A stretch of 12,674 bases of DNA. Origin: Syntrophaceae bacterium UBA2208 (GTDB lineage: Bacteria; Desulfobacterota; BSN033; UBA1163). The stretch's first letter is position 1; each line of letters opens with the position of its first letter. The stretch covers positions 32,487-45,160 of the forward strand of contig DCUS01000218.1 of NCBI GenBank assembly GCA_002327885.1, read 5' to 3'. The notes under the pieces are model-generated. The model was given only the letters and a program-made list of their open reading frames with translations, was not told the DNA's origin and made no database searches. The position numbers were made by a program, and so were the translations under genes. Below are positions 1 through 6,492 of the stretch, one piece after another.

Positions 1-752
1 CCTCCGTAGGCCGCCCGGAATCCAGAAATGACTTCATCAAAAATAAGAAGGATCCCTTTTTCATCACAGATCTTTCTCATTCCTTCTAAAAACCCTCTTT
101 CGGGAAGGACCACCCCCATATTCCCGGCAATCGGTTCTACAATCATGCAAGCAATCTCCTCGGGGTATTGAGTGATCAGGGCTTTAACGCTTTCCAGGTT
201 GTTATAGGATGCGGTCAGGGTATGTTTTGCCAAATCTTCCGGAATGCCGAGACTATCAGGAATACCGAAAGTCATCGCACCGGAGCCTGCTTTGACAAGG
301 AGACTATCCCCATGGCCATGATAACATCCTTCGAATTTAATCAATTTCGTTCTCCCCGTGTGACCCCTCGCCACCCGAATGGCGCTCATTACCGCTTCGG
401 TGCCGGAGCTCACCATCCTTGCCAATTCCAAAGATGGAAAGGCCTTTTTCATTTTGCTGACCAGTTCTATTTCCAGGGGGGTGGAGGCGCCGTAACTCGT
501 GCCTTTTGGGAGGACTTTTTTGAGGGCGGACACAATCTTCGGGTGGGCATGCCCCAGGATCATCGGCCCCCAAGATCCCACGTAATCAATATATTCATTG
601 CCGTCCACATCAAAAATTTTTGATCCTTTCGCCCATTCAATAAAAATGGGTGGAATGCCAATGGCCTTAAAGGCCCTGACCGGGCTGTTGACCCCGCCTG
701 GAATCATTTCCAATGCCCGATGATAAAATCCGATCGATTTTTTTCTGCTCAT
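1..752 (-). CDS. hemL: Glutamate-1-semialdehyde 2,1-aminomutase, N-terminal 250 residues (partial)
   Basis: This PLP enzyme converts glutamate-1-semialdehyde to 5-aminolevulinate, the committed precursor of haem and other tetrapyrroles in the C5 pathway. The reading frame is open from an ATG at 752 to the left window edge, so the C-terminal part is missing. Recognisable segments are the N-terminal PGGVNSPVRAF (about residues 18-28), the SSGTEA phosphate-binding loop, CYHGHGD (about 142-148) and DEVISGFR at 239-246, whose Asp contacts the PLP ring nitrogen in class III aminotransferases. The PLP-binding lysine lies beyond the edge and cannot be checked. GGAG about 8 nt upstream supports the start. 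The gene begins 13 nt after the stop of the FAH-family gene, so it is probably cotranscribed as the last visible gene of the minus-strand run. The family call is firm, because the N-terminus matches HemL rather than acetylornithine or GABA aminotransferases. Confidence 0.96.
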   Translation of the reverse strand, partial: MSRKKSIGFYHRALEMIPGGVNSPVRAFKAIGIPPIFIEWAKGSKIFDVDGNEYIDYVGSWGPMILGHAHPKIVSALKKVLPKGTSYGASTPLEIELVSKMKKAFPSLELARMVSSGTEAVMSAIRVARGHTGRTKLIKFEGCYHGHGDSLLVKAGSGAMTFGIPDSLGIPEDLAKHTLTASYNNLESVKALITQYPEEIACMIVEPIAGNMGVVLPERGFLEGMRKICDEKGILLIFDEVISGFRAAYG

Positions 753-771
753 CTACAATCTCCAATCATTC
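751..771 (-). repeat. Short degenerate heptamer run at the FAH/hemL junction
   Basis: Three consecutive 7-bp units on the plus strand (ATCTACA, ATCTCCA, ATCATTC) share the opening ATC. Read on the coding strand they contain the FAH-gene stop codon, the hemL ribosome-binding GGAG and part of the hemL start codon. With only three units this could be chance. It is listed because longer heptamer arrays occur at three other junctions of the same gene run. Confidence 0.35.
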
Positions 772-1527
772 CTCAGCCTTGACTTGATTGCTGAGGGTGC
801 CGATTCCTTCGATCACTACCTCTATCCTATCGCCAATGCTCATCGGACCGATTCCAGAAGGCGTTCCCGTGGCGATAACATCTCCCGGCAGAAGCGTCAT
901 CACACGAGAAATAAAACTGACTAATTGAGAAGGACCAAAAATGAGGTTCTTCGTATTGGAATGCTGACGTTTTTTTCCATTCAGATAACTGGATATGTCT
1001 AAATGATGGGGGTCAATGTCAGTCACAATCCAGGGACCAATGGGTGAAAACGTATCGAATCCTTTTGACAATGTCCATTGACCATCCTTGGGTTGTAAAT
1101 CCCTGGCAGTGACATCATTCAAGCAGGTATATCCGAGAATATAATCCGCCGCCTTTTCCTCGGAAACCCCTTTCGCTAATCTTCCAATGACCACCGCCAA
1201 CTCCGCTTCGTAGTCCACCCTTTTAGACATCCTCGGATAAAGAATATCCCCCCCTGGCCCGATGACGGAGGTGGAAGGTTTCATAAAGAGAAGAGGTTCT
1301 TTGGGGATAGCCATCTTTACCTCTTCAGCGTGGTCACGGTAATTCAACCCCAAAGCGACAATCTTTGAGGGAAGGCAAGGAGAAAGGAGGGGCACCTCCC
1401 CAATTTTTTTCACCTTCGAGGTCATGCTGAAATGCCCGAAGGGATCTCCTTCCATCTCACGAACCACCTCTCCCTCGATCGCTCCCCAATTGATTACTGA
1501 CCCATCCTGATATCGAATGATCTTCAT
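766..1527 (-). CDS. Fumarylacetoacetate hydrolase (FAH) family protein
   Basis: A 253-residue member of the FAH superfamily of Mg/Mn-dependent C-C hydrolases, decarboxylases and tautomerases. The fold's hallmarks are present: ALGLNYRDHAEE (58-69), FMKPSTSVIGP (81-91), the metal ligands Glu107 and Glu109 in DYEAEL with Asp138 in CLNDVTARD, Lys155 in WTLSKGFD, and the GTPSGIG loop (221-227). Residues 1-50 form the short N-terminal segment seen in the HpcE/YcgM/FAHD1-like branch. The substrate cannot be read from sequence: members act on fumarylpyruvate, acylpyruvates, 2-hydroxyhepta-2,4-dienedioate or oxaloacetate. No aromatic-degradation gene is nearby, so a housekeeping acylpyruvase or oxaloacetate-related role is more likely than a catabolic one (inference). 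GGAAG just upstream of the ATG supports the start. The gene follows dapB by 78 bp and precedes hemL by 13 bp, all on the same strand. Confidence 0.9.
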   Translation of the reverse strand: MKIIRYQDGSVINWGAIEGEVVREMEGDPFGHFSMTSKVKKIGEVPLLSPCLPSKIVALGLNYRDHAEEVKMAIPKEPLLFMKPSTSVIGPGGDILYPRMSKRVDYEAELAVVIGRLAKGVSEEKAADYILGYTCLNDVTARDLQPKDGQWTLSKGFDTFSPIGPWIVTDIDPHHLDISSYLNGKKRQHSNTKNLIFGPSQLVSFISRVMTLLPGDVIATGTPSGIGPMSIGDRIEVVIEGIGTLSNQVKAEE

Positions 1528-1605
1528 CTTGCTTCTTCCTTTCCCTCCAACGCGTAATCATGTCCGCCTTGTAAAACTTCGAGGGATATCCATCAGATTA
1601 TCATT

Positions 1606-2412
1606 TTATTTTTTCAGCCCCAACACATCTTGCATATCATAAAGGCCCTTGGGCTGGTTCACCACCCAGAAGGCTGCCCGCACGGCACCCCGTGCAAAAT
1701 TATCTCGACTGTGGGCACGATGGATGATCTCCAACCGTTCGCCAATCCCTCCAAAGAGCACGGTGTGTTCTCCGACGATGTCTCCCGCCCGGATCACCTG
1801 CATCCCGATTTCTTCTTTTGTCCTCTCGCCAACCATCCCTTTCCTGCCATAAACTCCGATCTGACCAAAATTACGACCGATGGCCCTGGCAATCAGTTCT
1901 CCCAATTTCGCGGCTGTGCCACTGGGCGAATCCTTTTTCATACGGTGATGGGCCTCAAATATTTCAATGTCATAGTCCGGACCTAAAACCTGAGCCACCT
2001 CCTGGACGATCTTGAACATGACATTCACCCCGACGCTCATATTGGGCGAGAAAACACACCGGACGCTTTTCGAAAGTTCCTTGATTCTCTCTATCTGCTC
2101 CGGACTTAACCCGGTTGTGCCAATCACAATGGCCGAACCAATCTCTTTAGCAAATTCCATGCTCTTTATGGTGGCTTCAGGATTGGTAAAGTTAATGATC
2201 ACATCCCCTCCCCCCTTCTTAAACCCCCCTTCTAAAAAAATATTCATTTTCCCCAACCCAATGATCTCTCCAATATCCTTCCCAATGGAAGGATGGTCTA
2301 ACCTCTCGATGGCACGTTCAAGGACAATCGAAGGGGTCTCATGAAGGATATGAATAATGCGACTACCCATTTTCCCTGCTGCTCCAACGACAATGGCTCT
2401 GATCTCTTTCAT
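1606..2412 (-). CDS. dapB: 4-hydroxy-tetrahydrodipicolinate reductase
   Basis: DapB reduces 4-hydroxy-tetrahydrodipicolinate to tetrahydrodipicolinate with NAD(P)H in the DAP/lysine pathway, feeding both peptidoglycan and lysine. The 268-residue protein has the Rossmann nucleotide loop GAAGKMG (10-16), the GTTG segment (98-101), FSPNMSVGVN (121-130) and the active-site stretch EAHHRMKKDSPSGTA (153-167). His155 and Lys159 there correspond to the E. coli catalytic His159 and Lys163. The C-terminal NFARGAVRAA is also typical. An upstream in-frame start at 2430 exists, but the ATG at 2412 is preferred. It begins at the usual MKxI position, overlaps the dapF stop by 4 nt (ATGA), and is preceded by a strong GGGAGGAGG ribosome-binding site lying within dapF. 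The overlap implies translational coupling with dapF. Confidence 0.96.
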   Translation of the reverse strand: MKEIRAIVVGAAGKMGSRIIHILHETPSIVLERAIERLDHPSIGKDIGEIIGLGKMNIFLEGGFKKGGGDVIINFTNPEATIKSMEFAKEIGSAIVIGTTGLSPEQIERIKELSKSVRCVFSPNMSVGVNVMFKIVQEVAQVLGPDYDIEIFEAHHRMKKDSPSGTAAKLGELIARAIGRNFGQIGVYGRKGMVGERTKEEIGMQVIRAGDIVGEHTVLFGGIGERLEIIHRAHSRDNFARGAVRAAFWVVNQPKGLYDMQDVLGLKK

Positions 2413-3230
2413 TGGTAGGCCTCCTCCCACATCTCAGCCTCATAGATGATGTGGACATCTCCTTCCAAAAAAACTTCTTTTATTTCGCTCCCTTCAATCT
2501 TAAAGTAAACGGTTAAGACTTCGCCCCCTCGGGTTTGGATGGATACTGGAGATTTCACTGTCCCTTTAAAGGCACCGACCAAGGCGGAGGCGACAGCCCC
2601 TGTCCCACAGGCTAAGGTTTCATCCTCCACGCCCCGTTCATAGGTCCGGATGGATAATTGAGAGCCTTTTTCCGACCGGATAAAGTCGGCATTGGTTCCA
2701 CTCGGTGAAAAATGCGGATGATATCGGATCGCCCTTCCAATGCGAACAACATCCAACCCCTCAAGATCTTCTACAAAAAGGACGGCATGGGGAACACCCG
2801 TGTTGATACTTGAAAGAGTATATTCTTTTCCTTCAATCTGAATCATCGCATCTATTTTAAGGCCAAACGGTTTGGGTAACTCGAGCTTAACCCTCGTCCC
2901 ATTTACTTCGGCGGAGAGTATCCCGGTAGACGTTTCAAATTTCAGAGAGGGACCGGCTATCCCTTTTAAAAAAGCAAAACGCGCAGCGCAACGACCACCG
3001 TTGCCGCACATCTCTGCTTCGCCCCCATCCGCATTAAAGTAGCGCCACTTAAAATCTGCCTTCCGGGTCCGTTCAATCAAAATGAGACCGTCTGCACCGG
3101 CGGAAATTCTCCTCCGACAGACCTTACGAATGAAGTCTCTCAAACGATCTTCTTTGAGAAAAGGCTCCCGGTGGTCAATGAGAATGAAATCATTTCCACT
3201 TCCACTTATTTTCATAAAAGGAACCTTCAT
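2409..3230 (-). CDS. dapF: Diaminopimelate epimerase
   Basis: DapF interconverts LL- and meso-diaminopimelate by a two-cysteine, cofactor-free mechanism. Both catalytic cysteines are present in their motifs: Cys75 in EMCGNGGRC and Cys208 in LACGTGAVAS. Other family marks are the N-terminal KISGSGNDFILID (7-19), NADGGEAE (66-73), NTGVPHAVLF (143-152) and the GTNADFI segment (178-184). The length of 273 residues is normal. AGGGTGA lies about 6 nt upstream of the ATG and supports this start. The gene lies 79 bp after lysA, across a heptamer repeat array, and its stop codon overlaps the dapB start. It is the middle gene of the lysA-dapF-dapB lysine block. Confidence 0.97.
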   Translation of the reverse strand: MKVPFMKISGSGNDFILIDHREPFLKEDRLRDFIRKVCRRRISAGADGLILIERTRKADFKWRYFNADGGEAEMCGNGGRCAARFAFLKGIAGPSLKFETSTGILSAEVNGTRVKLELPKPFGLKIDAMIQIEGKEYTLSSINTGVPHAVLFVEDLEGLDVVRIGRAIRYHPHFSPSGTNADFIRSEKGSQLSIRTYERGVEDETLACGTGAVASALVGAFKGTVKSPVSIQTRGGEVLTVYFKIEGSEIKEVFLEGDVHIIYEAEMWEEAYQ

Positions 3231-3243
3231 TGGCTCACCCTAT

Positions 3244-3313
3244 CGTCAGGCGTGAAGCGCAAAGCGTGAGGGGAAGACACTTTACACTTTACACCTTACC
3301 CCTTCCGCTTTAC
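3244..3313 (-). repeat. Ten-unit degenerate heptamer array between lysA and dapF
   Basis: Seventy bases divide without gaps into ten 7-bp units. On the plus strand the first units are of the type CGTGAAG and CGCAAAG. From 3279 the units become ACTTTAC (two exact copies), ACCTTAC, CCCTTCC and GCTTTAC, that is, the opposite polarity. The two halves can therefore pair: CGTGAAGCG at 3251-3259 is complementary to CGCTTTACG at 3306-3314 with one G-T wobble, and pairing continues imperfectly inward to about 3271/3294. On the coding strand the first unit contains the lysA stop codon. The repeat period and the folding are seen directly; any function is unknown. Confidence 0.75.
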
Positions 3314-4569
3314 GGCAGTAAAAATTCCGGGATCACCTCTCCCCGAACAAGATCTTCGTAGTCTTCCCTCTTTCGAATCACAAACATTTGATTGTCCCTC
3401 ACAAGGACTTCAGCCACCCTGGTTCTTGAGTTATAGTTAGTGGACATGGAAAAACCATAAGCGCCGGCACTCATCACGGCGATCAGTTCGCCTGATTGAA
3501 GAGTTGGAAGCTTCCTCCCTTTTGCCAAAAAGTCGCTCGACTCGCAGATAGGGCCCACCACATCGGCTATCATCTCCTCGCGCTTTTCTTCCTTGACAGG
3601 GAGAATGTTGTGGTAGGACCCATAATAACTGGGGCGAACCAGGTCATTCATGCCTGCATCCACAATCACGAACCGTTTCTCCTCATTCTCTTTGGTATAG
3701 AGAACCTTTGAAATTAAAACTCCTGCATTCCCGACGATGACGCGGCCTGGTTCCAAGACAAGCTTGCAGTCAAATCCTCGAATCTCTTCAAGGAGGATGG
3801 AGGCGTATTCTACGGGATGGGGAGGCTCTTCATCCTCATAAGTGATCCCGAGGCCCCCGCCCAAATCCAAATAATGGATATCCTGCCCTTCCTCTCTTAA
3901 GGTTTCCACCAATCCCTTTAATCTTTTCAGCGCCTGGAGTATGGGCTCAACCTCGATCAATTGGGAACCAATATGGCAATCAATTCCCATTACCTTTAGA
4001 TTGGGCAATTGGGAGGCAAGACGGTAAGCCATGGGCGCCCGAAGGATGTCAATCCCAAATTTATTTTGCTTCAATCCCGTCGAGATATAGGGGTGTGTCT
4101 TGGGGTCAATATCAGGGTTAACGCGGATAGCGATGGGGGCTTTCTTGCCAATTCTTCCTGCCACCTTATTGATCGTCTGAAGCTCCTGAGAAGATTCTAC
4201 ATTGAACATGAGGATGCCCATTTTCAGGGCATATTCGATCTCGTCCTCTCGCTTTCCAACCCCTGAAAATACTATTTTTTGGGGATCCGCACCGGCATGA
4301 ACGGCCCGGTAGAGCTCTCCTCCAGAGACAATGTCAACTCCTCCTCCCAGGTTGACGAAGAGACGAAGAAGGGCAAGATTGGAGTTGGACTTGGCCGAAT
4401 AGCAGACAAGATGTGGAATCCCTTTAAAGGCATCATCAAAAACGGTGAAATGCCTGACCAAAGTATGATAGCTGTAAAGATAGAAAGGCGTCCCCACTTT
4501 TTCCGAGATCTCGCGAATGGGAATCCCCTCACAATGAAGTTCATTATTCTTATATTCAAAAAAGTGCAT
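3310..4569 (-). CDS. lysA: Diaminopimelate decarboxylase
   Basis: LysA is the PLP-dependent fold-III decarboxylase that turns meso-diaminopimelate into L-lysine, the last step of the pathway. The 419-residue protein has the PLP lysine in YSAKSNSN (Lys60), HIGSQ (199-203), the glycine-rich LDLGGGLGI (235-243), EPGR (273-276), CESSDFLAKGR with the active-site Cys at 342, and the AGAYGFSMSTNYNSR tail motif (368-382). The frame can be opened at a TTG at 4581. The ATG at 4569 is chosen because a GGAGG sits 6 nt upstream of it and MHFFxYKNxELxCE is the familiar LysA N-terminus. The stop codon lies inside one heptamer array, and the region just upstream of the start is another. The neighbours dapF and dapB act in the same pathway. 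Confidence 0.96.
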   Translation of the reverse strand: MHFFEYKNNELHCEGIPIREISEKVGTPFYLYSYHTLVRHFTVFDDAFKGIPHLVCYSAKSNSNLALLRLFVNLGGGVDIVSGGELYRAVHAGADPQKIVFSGVGKREDEIEYALKMGILMFNVESSQELQTINKVAGRIGKKAPIAIRVNPDIDPKTHPYISTGLKQNKFGIDILRAPMAYRLASQLPNLKVMGIDCHIGSQLIEVEPILQALKRLKGLVETLREEGQDIHYLDLGGGLGITYEDEEPPHPVEYASILLEEIRGFDCKLVLEPGRVIVGNAGVLISKVLYTKENEEKRFVIVDAGMNDLVRPSYYGSYHNILPVKEEKREEMIADVVGPICESSDFLAKGRKLPTLQSGELIAVMSAGAYGFSMSTNYNSRTRVAEVLVRDNQMFVIRKREDYEDLVRGEVIPEFLLP

Positions 4570-4582
4570 CCAATCCTCCAAG

Positions 4583-4631
4583 TCAGCAGTCAGTTGCCAC
4601 TGGTCACTGCCTACTGCTTACTGTTTACTGG
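4583..4631 (-). repeat. Seven-unit heptamer array with stops in all frames, between lipoprotein gene and lysA
   Basis: Forty-nine bases divide into seven 7-bp units. On the coding (minus) strand the first units are CCAGTAA and ACAGTAA, with consensus NCAGTRR for five units, followed by CAACTGA and CTGCTGA. Unit positions 5-7 read TAA, TAA, TAG, TGA, TGG, TGA, TGA, so six of seven units end in a stop codon. Because 7 is not a multiple of 3, these fall in all three frames. The first TAA is the stop codon of the lipoprotein gene. Short fold-back is possible: AGCAGT at 4585-4590 pairs with ACTGCT at 4613-4618. Confidence 0.75.
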
Positions 4632-5662
4632 TATAAGTGCTTCACCCTCACTTCTTCAGACCGGGGGCTCTCGTTTCTTTTTATGGAGTTGTCCACTGCC
4701 GTCACAGCATACTCATATTCCTGTTGTAAGGCGACCTCTGTATCAAGATAGGTCTCTTTCGTCAGGGGAGACTCAATCAATCTTTTAAATTCTTTCTCTC
4801 CGGTTTTCCTTCGATAGACATAATATCCAAGAAGGTCAACTTCCCGATTTCTATTCCAATTCAACTCCATTCCATCTTTAAGAGGGATAGCAACCAGACC
4901 GACAGGAGCAGCAGGTGCGACGAGGTCCGTTGGAGTGATCGATACTTCGGGAGATCCCTTTCCTTCAACCTCCGTCTTGACCACCTTTCTGACTGCTCTG
5001 ACCGAATAGATATATTTCCTTTCATTCTCCACATTCAGGTCTGAAAAATGGGCCGTTGTCAATAACTCTCTGTTCAAGGGCCGGCTTGAAAATTCCCTTT
5101 CTTCTACCCTTCGATAAACATTATAACCCGCGACTCCTTCAACAGGCTCCCAGTAAAGCTCAACCCTCTTATCTCCTTCTTCTCCCCTCACCATTCTTGG
5201 AACCTGAGGGGGATGATCCCAAAAAACCGTTACCGGATTTGAAGGGGCGCTGGGGTACCCTCTGCGATTGGTTGAAACCACCTGGTAGACATAAACTTTT
5301 CTGGCTTCCTGATCCTCGAACAAGATCGCCACTCTTTTTTTCTTTTCCTCTTCTTTACTCTCCCACTTCATCTCGTGGACAACTGTCTTCTTCTCTCCGC
5401 ATCCCTTACATTCCTCTCCGACGAGAATCCCTGCGGATCTCAAAATTACAAAACCCGACAAATCGTTGAGAGCTGATTGATCCGTATTTTCCTTGGGGAC
5501 ACCCCAATCTAAAAGGAGACGACCTTCTCTGGGCGTCGCCCGCAGGTCAACAATTCTTTTAGGGACAATGGACTCCCAGGCCACAGGAGGAGCCTTCTTG
5601 GCACAACCCGAGGCCAGGAATAAGACGACCAGAGATAAAATGAGCGTTTTCGTATTCATCAT
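4625..5662 (-). CDS. Lipoprotein with three fibronectin type III domains
   Basis: A 345-residue predicted exported lipoprotein. The N-terminus is a short basic start, a hydrophobic core (about residues 6-16) and the lipobox LASGC with Cys20 as the lipidation site. Three FnIII-like repeats follow at roughly 37-147, 152-244 and 249-342. Each has the strand pattern LxxxWxxV/VxGYxVYR...YxYxVxAV, clearest in GYNVYRR and GYYVYRR in the second and third. The first repeat is less regular: it carries a charged insertion containing CKGC (Cys85, Cys88) and a run of Glu/Lys. No enzyme motif is visible, so a structural or binding role in the envelope is inferred. A longer frame opens upstream at 5740, but its extra 26 residues are coded by an inverted-repeat region and would spoil the signal peptide. 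Two adjacent ATGs (5662 and 5659) are equally possible and neither has a clear Shine-Dalgarno sequence. lysA follows 55 bp downstream. Confidence 0.85.
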   Translation of the reverse strand: MMNTKTLILSLVVLFLASGCAKKAPPVAWESIVPKRIVDLRATPREGRLLLDWGVPKENTDQSALNDLSGFVILRSAGILVGEECKGCGEKKTVVHEMKWESKEEEKKKRVAILFEDQEARKVYVYQVVSTNRRGYPSAPSNPVTVFWDHPPQVPRMVRGEEGDKRVELYWEPVEGVAGYNVYRRVEEREFSSRPLNRELLTTAHFSDLNVENERKYIYSVRAVRKVVKTEVEGKGSPEVSITPTDLVAPAAPVGLVAIPLKDGMELNWNRNREVDLLGYYVYRRKTGEKEFKRLIESPLTKETYLDTEVALQQEYEYAVTAVDNSIKRNESPRSEEVRVKHLYQ

Positions 5663-5687
5663 TTCAAAGATGAAGCTAAGTCTCTGC

Positions 5688-5798
5688 CTTGAGGTACTCC
5701 TGGCCACCGCTTCGCTCGAGGTTGGAGGAGCGTCCCGCAAAGCGGCACTTGAGGTTTTGCGGCTAATAATCTTTTGCCTCCAGCCTCAAGTGGAGCGG
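5688..5798. repeat. Nested, competing inverted repeats between yggS and the lipoprotein gene
   Basis: The 144-bp spacer between yggS and the lipoprotein gene contains a 22-bp imperfect inverted repeat: 5707-5728 against 5777-5798, 18 of 22 matching, with all four differences transitions. Nested inside are CCGCAAA (5735-5741) with TTTGCGG (5756-5762), and a perfect 9-bp pair CACTTGAGG (5746-5754) with CCTCAAGTG (5784-5792). The right-hand arm is shared, so the 22-bp and 9-bp pairings exclude each other. The core CTYGAGG occurs directly at 5688, 5716 and 5748 and inverted at 5784. No T-tract follows, so this is not an obvious intrinsic terminator. Confidence 0.65.
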
Positions 5799-5806
5799 TC
5801 CTCTGC

Positions 5807-6487
5807 CTATTTTCTTGCTCCAAAGATCGCTGTCCCCACTCGAACATAGGTAGCTCCTTCCTCAATCGCGATGTCATAGTCATTCGACATTCCCATGGAG
5901 AGTTCCTTCATCGGAATCCCTTCTTTGGCCATCCTCTCTTTTAATTCCCGCAGGGCAACATAATAAGGCCGACTCATTTCTGGCAAATCAAAATAGGGTG
6001 GCATGGTCATCAGTCCTTCTAAGGAGAGATGATTAAGATTTTGAATCCCTTTAGCAAGATTCATCACCATTTCCTCGTCGGTTCCAAACTTAGTCGTTTC
6101 CTTAGAGAGATTTACTTCAATCATCACTTTGATTTTTTGATTTGCCTGCTCAGCCCTGCGATTCAATTCTTCCGCTAAAGGGAGACCGTCGACAGAGTGT
6201 ATCATATCAAAGAGGCGAATGGCATATTTTGCCTTATTCGACTGAAGGTGTCCAATAAAGTGCCAAGAGACAGGCCTCCCAATCTCTTCAATCTTTTTTT
6301 GCGCCTCCTGGACATAATTTTCACCCAGAATAGAAACTCCTGCTTCAACCGCCTCTTTGATCCGGGCAACCTCCACAGTCTTAGAGACGGCGACCAGTTT
6401 AATCTCGTTTGGATCTCTACCTGCTTTTCGAGCCGCCTTCTCTATTCTCTCTGTCACCTTCTGAAGATTTTCTTGAATCTGAGACAT
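5807..6487 (-). CDS. yggS: YggS/PROSC-family pyridoxal phosphate homeostasis protein
   Basis: A single-domain PLP-binding TIM-barrel protein, related to the N-terminal domain of alanine racemase but without racemase activity in characterised members. The family helps maintain PLP and amino-acid/keto-acid balance. The 226-residue product has the PLP lysine in LVAVSKT (Lys36), GENYVQEA, WHFIGHLQSNK, EVNLSKETTKFG and the phosphate-binding LSMGMSNDYDIAIEEGATYVRVG near the C-terminus. The start at 6487 (MSQIQENL) fits the family N-terminus. An in-frame ATG at 6511 would add eight residues coded within the maf 3' heptamer repeat. Neither start has a strong ribosome-binding site. The gene begins 5 nt after the maf stop (19 nt overlap if 6511 is used), so it is almost certainly cotranscribed with maf. 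Several enzymes of this run, LysA and HemL, use PLP, but a functional link is only an inference. Confidence 0.93.
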   Translation of the reverse strand: MSQIQENLQKVTERIEKAARKAGRDPNEIKLVAVSKTVEVARIKEAVEAGVSILGENYVQEAQKKIEEIGRPVSWHFIGHLQSNKAKYAIRLFDMIHSVDGLPLAEELNRRAEQANQKIKVMIEVNLSKETTKFGTDEEMVMNLAKGIQNLNHLSLEGLMTMPPYFDLPEMSRPYYVALRELKERMAKEGIPMKELSMGMSNDYDIAIEEGATYVRVGTAIFGARK

Positions 6488-6492
6488 GTTTA

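Noticed and set aside
168..623. A 151-codon plus-strand open frame across the hemL region
   Set aside because: It is antisense to well-conserved HemL motifs, has no recognisable protein features and no ribosome-binding site, so it is a shadow frame.
751..4631. CRISPR array as an explanation for the short repeats
   Set aside because: The units are contiguous 7-mers without spacers, degenerate, and there are no cas genes.
4279..4788. A 169-codon plus-strand open frame spanning the lysA start and the heptamer array
   Set aside because: It runs antisense through LysA and the lipoprotein C-terminus, and its translation has no family-like motif; it is coding-strand shadow.
5659..5883. A 74-codon minus-strand frame covering the yggS end and the spacer
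   Set aside because: It is made mostly from the yggS 3' end in another frame and the inverted-repeat spacer. It has no ribosome-binding site and no protein-like pattern.
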